A stretch of 64,000 nt of DNA from Thauera sp. (GTDB taxonomy: Bacteria; Pseudomonadota; Gammaproteobacteria; Burkholderiales; Rhodocyclaceae). Positions 61,212 through 64,000 of this stretch are shown here, in pieces; within the stretch, counting starts at the first letter, position 1, and each line of letters starts with the position of its first letter. The notes beneath the pieces were generated by a model. That model searched no databases and was not told the origin of the DNA. It saw only the letters and a list, made by a program, of their open reading frames with translations. Position numbers and translations under genes: made by a program. The DNA lies in NCBI GenBank assembly GCA_024235615.1, contig JACKMB010000009.1:1-64000 (forward strand), given 5' to 3'.

Positions 61212-62900
61212 TCAGGCCGCCGCTGCGCGCGGCGGTGCTTCCAGCAAGGCTTCGACCAGGCGCGCGGCGGTATCGTCCCCGCGCTCCTCCACCATGCGCA
61301 GCAACGGGTGCGGGTTGTCGCGGTTGGGGGAGCCTGCTCGGCTCGACTGCCATAGCGCGGCCAGCGTCCTCTCCAGAAAGCCCCTGTCGGTGTCGCGCCC
61401 CACCAGCACCACCACGCGCTCCAGGGCGACGTGGTCGAGCAGCTGCTGCAGCTCATAGCGGCAGCCCTCGTTCTGCGGCGAGAAGCCGCGCAGGTCCATC
61501 AGCACCGCATCCGCGGCGCGCGCCAGGCACAGCATGGTCGGGCGCCAGGTGTCGTCGTGGCAGAAGAACTCGTTGACGCGGTGGCGGCCGTCCGGATCCG
61601 GCCCCAGCGCGCGCGCGGGATGGCGCCGGGCGAGGTCGGCCTCGTCGCGCACGAAGGCGCGCGACAGCCGTCCGCCGACGAAGTCGAGGAACTCGTGGGG
61701 CTCGACCGCCGTGGTGGCGAGGTCGGGGCCGGCGATCATGTCGATGTGGCCGATGCGCAGCCAGCGCTTGCCGAAGGCGTCGAAGAGGCGCTCGCTGCGC
61801 GCGCCGAGCGCGAACACGCGCAGCAGCAGCAGTCCCGGCGCCGGTCCTTGCGCGCGCTCGAGCCCGGCGAGCCGGAACCCGGCCACGGTCGTCAGCTTCC
61901 AGGCGAGGAAGGCGAGCGGGCCGGCCGCGAGCCAGGCGAGCCCCTCGAAGGCGAAGCCCACCGACTGCACCACCGCGAACAGCAGCCACATCGCCTCCAG
62001 GGTCAGGATCTGGTCGCTGCTGCGCCGCGCGACGTGCCGCCTGCCCAGCCACTTCAGCACCAGCCGCCCGAGCAGCGCAGCGACGGCGGCCCCCGCGAGC
62101 AGGAGTGCCCAGAAGGTCTGCGTGCCGTCGAGGCCGAGCGCGCCGCCGGCGCCGACCGCGAGGCGCATCGTGGCCTCGCTCTGCCCCGCCAGCCGGACCG
62201 CCGCCTCGGCGCCGATCACCGCGACCAGCATGAAAGCGAGCACCAGCGGCCCCACCGCGCGGATGCGCCGGTGCAGGAAGGCGAGCAGCAGTACGGTCGG
62301 CGGCAGGTTGATGCTCGCCCACAGGCGCGCGAGCTCGAGCGCGGGCAGCGCCGGGTTGCGCGCCAGCGCCCAGGCCGCGAGGGCGAGAACGATCAGCAGA
62401 TAGGCCAGCCCCAGCGTCAGGCGCTGCCGCCTCGTCCCTGCCGTCACCAGCCCGACGGCGAGCACGGCCGGCCAGGCGTGGCAGGCGAACACGAGGAGAA
62501 AGCGCGTGGGCACGAAGCCGCCGTCTTCCCAGGTGAACTGCATCCACGCGGTGGTGAGCACGAGGGCATAGGCGAGACCGGCGAGCAGGTGGACGAGGCC
62601 GGCCGCGCGCAGCGATCGCCGCATCCTCGCCAGCGCGGGGCGGGCGCTCGCCGCGCCACTCTCGCGAGGCTCCAGGCGCAGCATGGCGGTCGGTGGTGTC
62701 GCGGGTGTGGAGGGGGTTTCCTGCGGGTGCGAGGCGGCGCTCCCCGCCGCCGGACTGGCGAGCGCCATCGAGCGCAGCACCGCCCGCCGATACAGCGCCA
62801 GCAGCGCCAGGCACACCGGCAGGGTCAGCGCAGCGGCGATCAGGATCAGCGCCGGCAGCGCGCCGGTGGCGACGAGGACGGCCTCGCTGTTCTCCTGCAT
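61212..62900 (-). CDS. Multi-pass membrane protein with soluble C-terminal domain
   Basis: I do not recognise the family. The 562-residue protein has one membrane helix near 8-37, a linker, and about eight more hydrophobic helices between 95 and 345. A soluble domain of about 200 residues follows (VNEFFCHDDTWRPTMLCLARAADAVLMDLRGFSPQNEG). The pattern hydrophobic strand-DLRGF-helix-VVVLVGRDTDR recalls TIR-like or SLOG-like nucleotide folds. The role is unknown; a membrane-tethered sensor or effector is possible. Confidence 0.8.
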   Translation of the reverse strand: MQENSEAVLVATGALPALILIAAALTLPVCLALLALYRRAVLRSMALASPAAGSAASHPQETPSTPATPPTAMLRLEPRESGAASARPALARMRRSLRAAGLVHLLAGLAYALVLTTAWMQFTWEDGGFVPTRFLLVFACHAWPAVLAVGLVTAGTRRQRLTLGLAYLLIVLALAAWALARNPALPALELARLWASINLPPTVLLLAFLHRRIRAVGPLVLAFMLVAVIGAEAAVRLAGQSEATMRLAVGAGGALGLDGTQTFWALLLAGAAVAALLGRLVLKWLGRRHVARRSSDQILTLEAMWLLFAVVQSVGFAFEGLAWLAAGPLAFLAWKLTTVAGFRLAGLERAQGPAPGLLLLRVFALGARSERLFDAFGKRWLRIGHIDMIAGPDLATTAVEPHEFLDFVGGRLSRAFVRDEADLARRHPARALGPDPDGRHRVNEFFCHDDTWRPTMLCLARAADAVLMDLRGFSPQNEGCRYELQQLLDHVALERVVVLVGRDTDRGFLERTLAALWQSSRAGSPNRDNPHPLLRMVEERGDDTAARLVEALLEAPPRAAAA

Positions 62901-62972
62901 CGCTGCGCGTCTCCTGTGCCCGGGACCGCGGCGCGGTCACGGTTCAGTATAGGAGGCCGGCGCCAGCGCGCC

Positions 62973-63563
62973 TCAGCCGTTGCGTCCCAGCCTGTACACC
63001 GCCACGCTGGCGAGGAAGTTCGGCTCGTCGAGCACCAGCTTGCCCTCGTCGAAGGCCAGGCGCTCGCGCACCGCGATGCCGTTCAGCTCGCACAGCGCGT
63101 CGAAGTCGGCGATGGTGAAGAAGCGCACGTTGGGCGTGTTGAACCACTGGTGCGGCAGGCTCTCCGACACCGGCATGCGGCCGTTGAGGATGCTCTGGCG
63201 GTGGCGCCAGTAGCCGAAGTTGGGGAAGCTCACCACGGCCTCGCGGCCCACGCGCAGCATCTCGGCGAGGATGCCCTGGGTGTTGTGCATGGCCTGCAGC
63301 GACAGGCTCATGATGACGTGGTCGAAGAAGCCGTCCTCCAGCCCCACCAAGCCCTTCTCCAGGTCCATCTGGATCACGTTGACGCCGTTGTTGACGCTGC
63401 CGAGCAGCTTGTCCGGGTCGTTCTCGACGCCGTAGCCCTGCACCTGGCGCACATCCATCAGGTGGCGGAGCAGTTCGCCGTCGCCGCAGCCGAGGTCGAG
63501 CACCTTCTCGCCGGGCTCGATCCACTGGGTGATCACTTCATAGTCGTAGCGGTAGGCAGTCAT
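62973..63563 (-). CDS. metW: Methionine biosynthesis protein MetW
   Basis: MetW is a SAM-methyltransferase-like partner of the homoserine acyltransferase MetX. The 196-residue protein has motif I VLDLGCGDGELLRHL, the GVENDPDKL acidic loop and the conserved VIMSLSLQAMHN and VSFPNFGYWRHR segments. It lies 80 bases downstream of metX on the same strand, the usual metXW order in proteobacteria. Confidence 0.96.
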   Translation of the reverse strand: MTAYRYDYEVITQWIEPGEKVLDLGCGDGELLRHLMDVRQVQGYGVENDPDKLLGSVNNGVNVIQMDLEKGLVGLEDGFFDHVIMSLSLQAMHNTQGILAEMLRVGREAVVSFPNFGYWRHRQSILNGRMPVSESLPHQWFNTPNVRFFTIADFDALCELNGIAVRERLAFDEGKLVLDEPNFLASVAVYRLGRNG

Positions 63564-63643
63564 ATCAGTATGCGCAGAGCCGTCTCAAGCGTACTGACGC
63601 CCCCTCGGGGGCAGCGAACGCAGAGAGCGTGGGGGTTGTCAAT

Positions 63644-64000
63644 TCACACCTCGATGCGGTCGAACCAGGCCGACAGCAGCTTGTGGTAGCGCGGCTCGTC
63701 GAGCAGGAAGGAGTCGTGGCCGGCCGGGCAGTCGATCTCGGCGTAGCTGACGTTGCGGCGGTTGTGCAGCAGCGCGTAGACGATCTCGCGCGAGCGCTCG
63801 GGCGAGAAGCGCCAGTCGGTGGTGAAGGACACCACCAGGAAGTCGGCGGTGGCGCGGGCGAGCGCGGCGGGCAGGTGGCCGCCGTACTCGAAGGCGGGGT
63901 CGAAGTAGTCGAGCGCCTTGGTCGTCAGCAGGTAGGTGTTGGCGTCGAAGAAGCCGGCGAACTTGTCGCCCTGGTAGCGCAGGTAGGACTCGATCTCGAA
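63644..64000 (-). CDS. metX: Homoserine O-acyltransferase MetX, C-terminal part
   Basis: MetX activates homoserine for methionine synthesis by O-acylation. Only the last ~118 residues lie in the window; the start is beyond its right edge. The visible part shows [20 protein letters not shown], the catalytic aspartate in [11 protein letters not shown] and the catalytic histidine in [11 protein letters not shown]. The alpha/beta-hydrolase end is complete. Acetyl or succinyl donor specificity cannot be judged from this part. Confidence 0.95.
   Translation of the reverse strand, partial: FEIESYLRYQGDKFAGFFDANTYLLTTKALDYFDPAFEYGGHLPAALARATADFLVVSFTTDWRFSPERSREIVYALLHNRRNVSYAEIDCPAGHDSFLLDEPRYHKLLSAWFDRIEV

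Overview
The window looks like a chromosomal segment, next to the replication origin, of a GC-rich betaproteobacterium, most likely Rhodocyclales (Thauera/Azoarcus/Aromatoleum-like). This rests on the gene order dnaA-dnaN-gyrB facing rpmH-rnpA-yidD-yidC-mnmE, the run rsmB-DUF4390-ntrY-ntrX-trkA-trkH, the metX-metW pair and the high GC of the housekeeping genes. Taxonomy is inferred from gene content only; no search was run.

Positions 1-29053 appear to be foreign. On the minus strand, 892-7770 encodes a Tn7-like transposition module: TnsA endonuclease, TnsB DDE transposase, TnsC ATPase and two TniQ/TnsD-type zinc-finger proteins, followed by a Uma2-family nuclease. An XRE regulator with an operator-like palindrome in front of it lies upstream of tnsA. 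From 9135 to 28849 twelve plus-strand genes form one tightly packed operon: DUF3883 helicase, RecF-like ATPase, HNH nuclease (a PtuAB/Septu-like pair), DUF1156 DNA methyltransferase, a small unknown protein, DUF1016 nuclease, a paralogue of the small unknown protein, DUF262/HNH nuclease, an unknown protein with a possibly GrpE-like C-terminus, an Hsp70/actin-type ATPase, DUF499 ATPase and an unknown protein with a hydrophobic hairpin. The helicase, methylase and DUF499 ATPase look like the core of an Hma/DISARM-related anti-phage system; the chaperone-like pair, the twin small proteins and the hairpin protein are the parts I cannot assign.

At 28977-29053, four bases from the gyrB stop codon, three tandem ~20-bp repeats lead to a TGT terminus. 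I read this as one end of the Tn7-like element. If so, the whole defence operon is cargo of a transposon inserted at the 3' end of gyrB. The other end lies outside the window.

From 29058 onward the segment is ordinary core chromosome: gyrB, dnaN and dnaA (minus), then rpmH, rnpA, yidD, yidC, mnmE, a TSUP permease, speD-speE, rsmB, a DUF4390 protein, an NtrYX-type two-component pair, trkA-trkH, hemE and priA (plus). A mixed section follows: a ROK sugar kinase, carbonic anhydrase, a TerB/DUF697 protein, an aldo-keto reductase, a SMUG-like glycosylase, azlD-azlC, an AmpG-like permease, two unknown proteins, metW and the end of metX. Origin-linked signals are present: three parS-like palindromes (38627, 39427, 56221), DnaA boxes before rpmH, and a second AT-rich region with three DnaA boxes between hemE and priA. 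REP-like palindromes recur in the intergenic regions, with a tandem cluster at 53082-53409. No tRNA, rRNA, CRISPR array or insertion sequence was seen.
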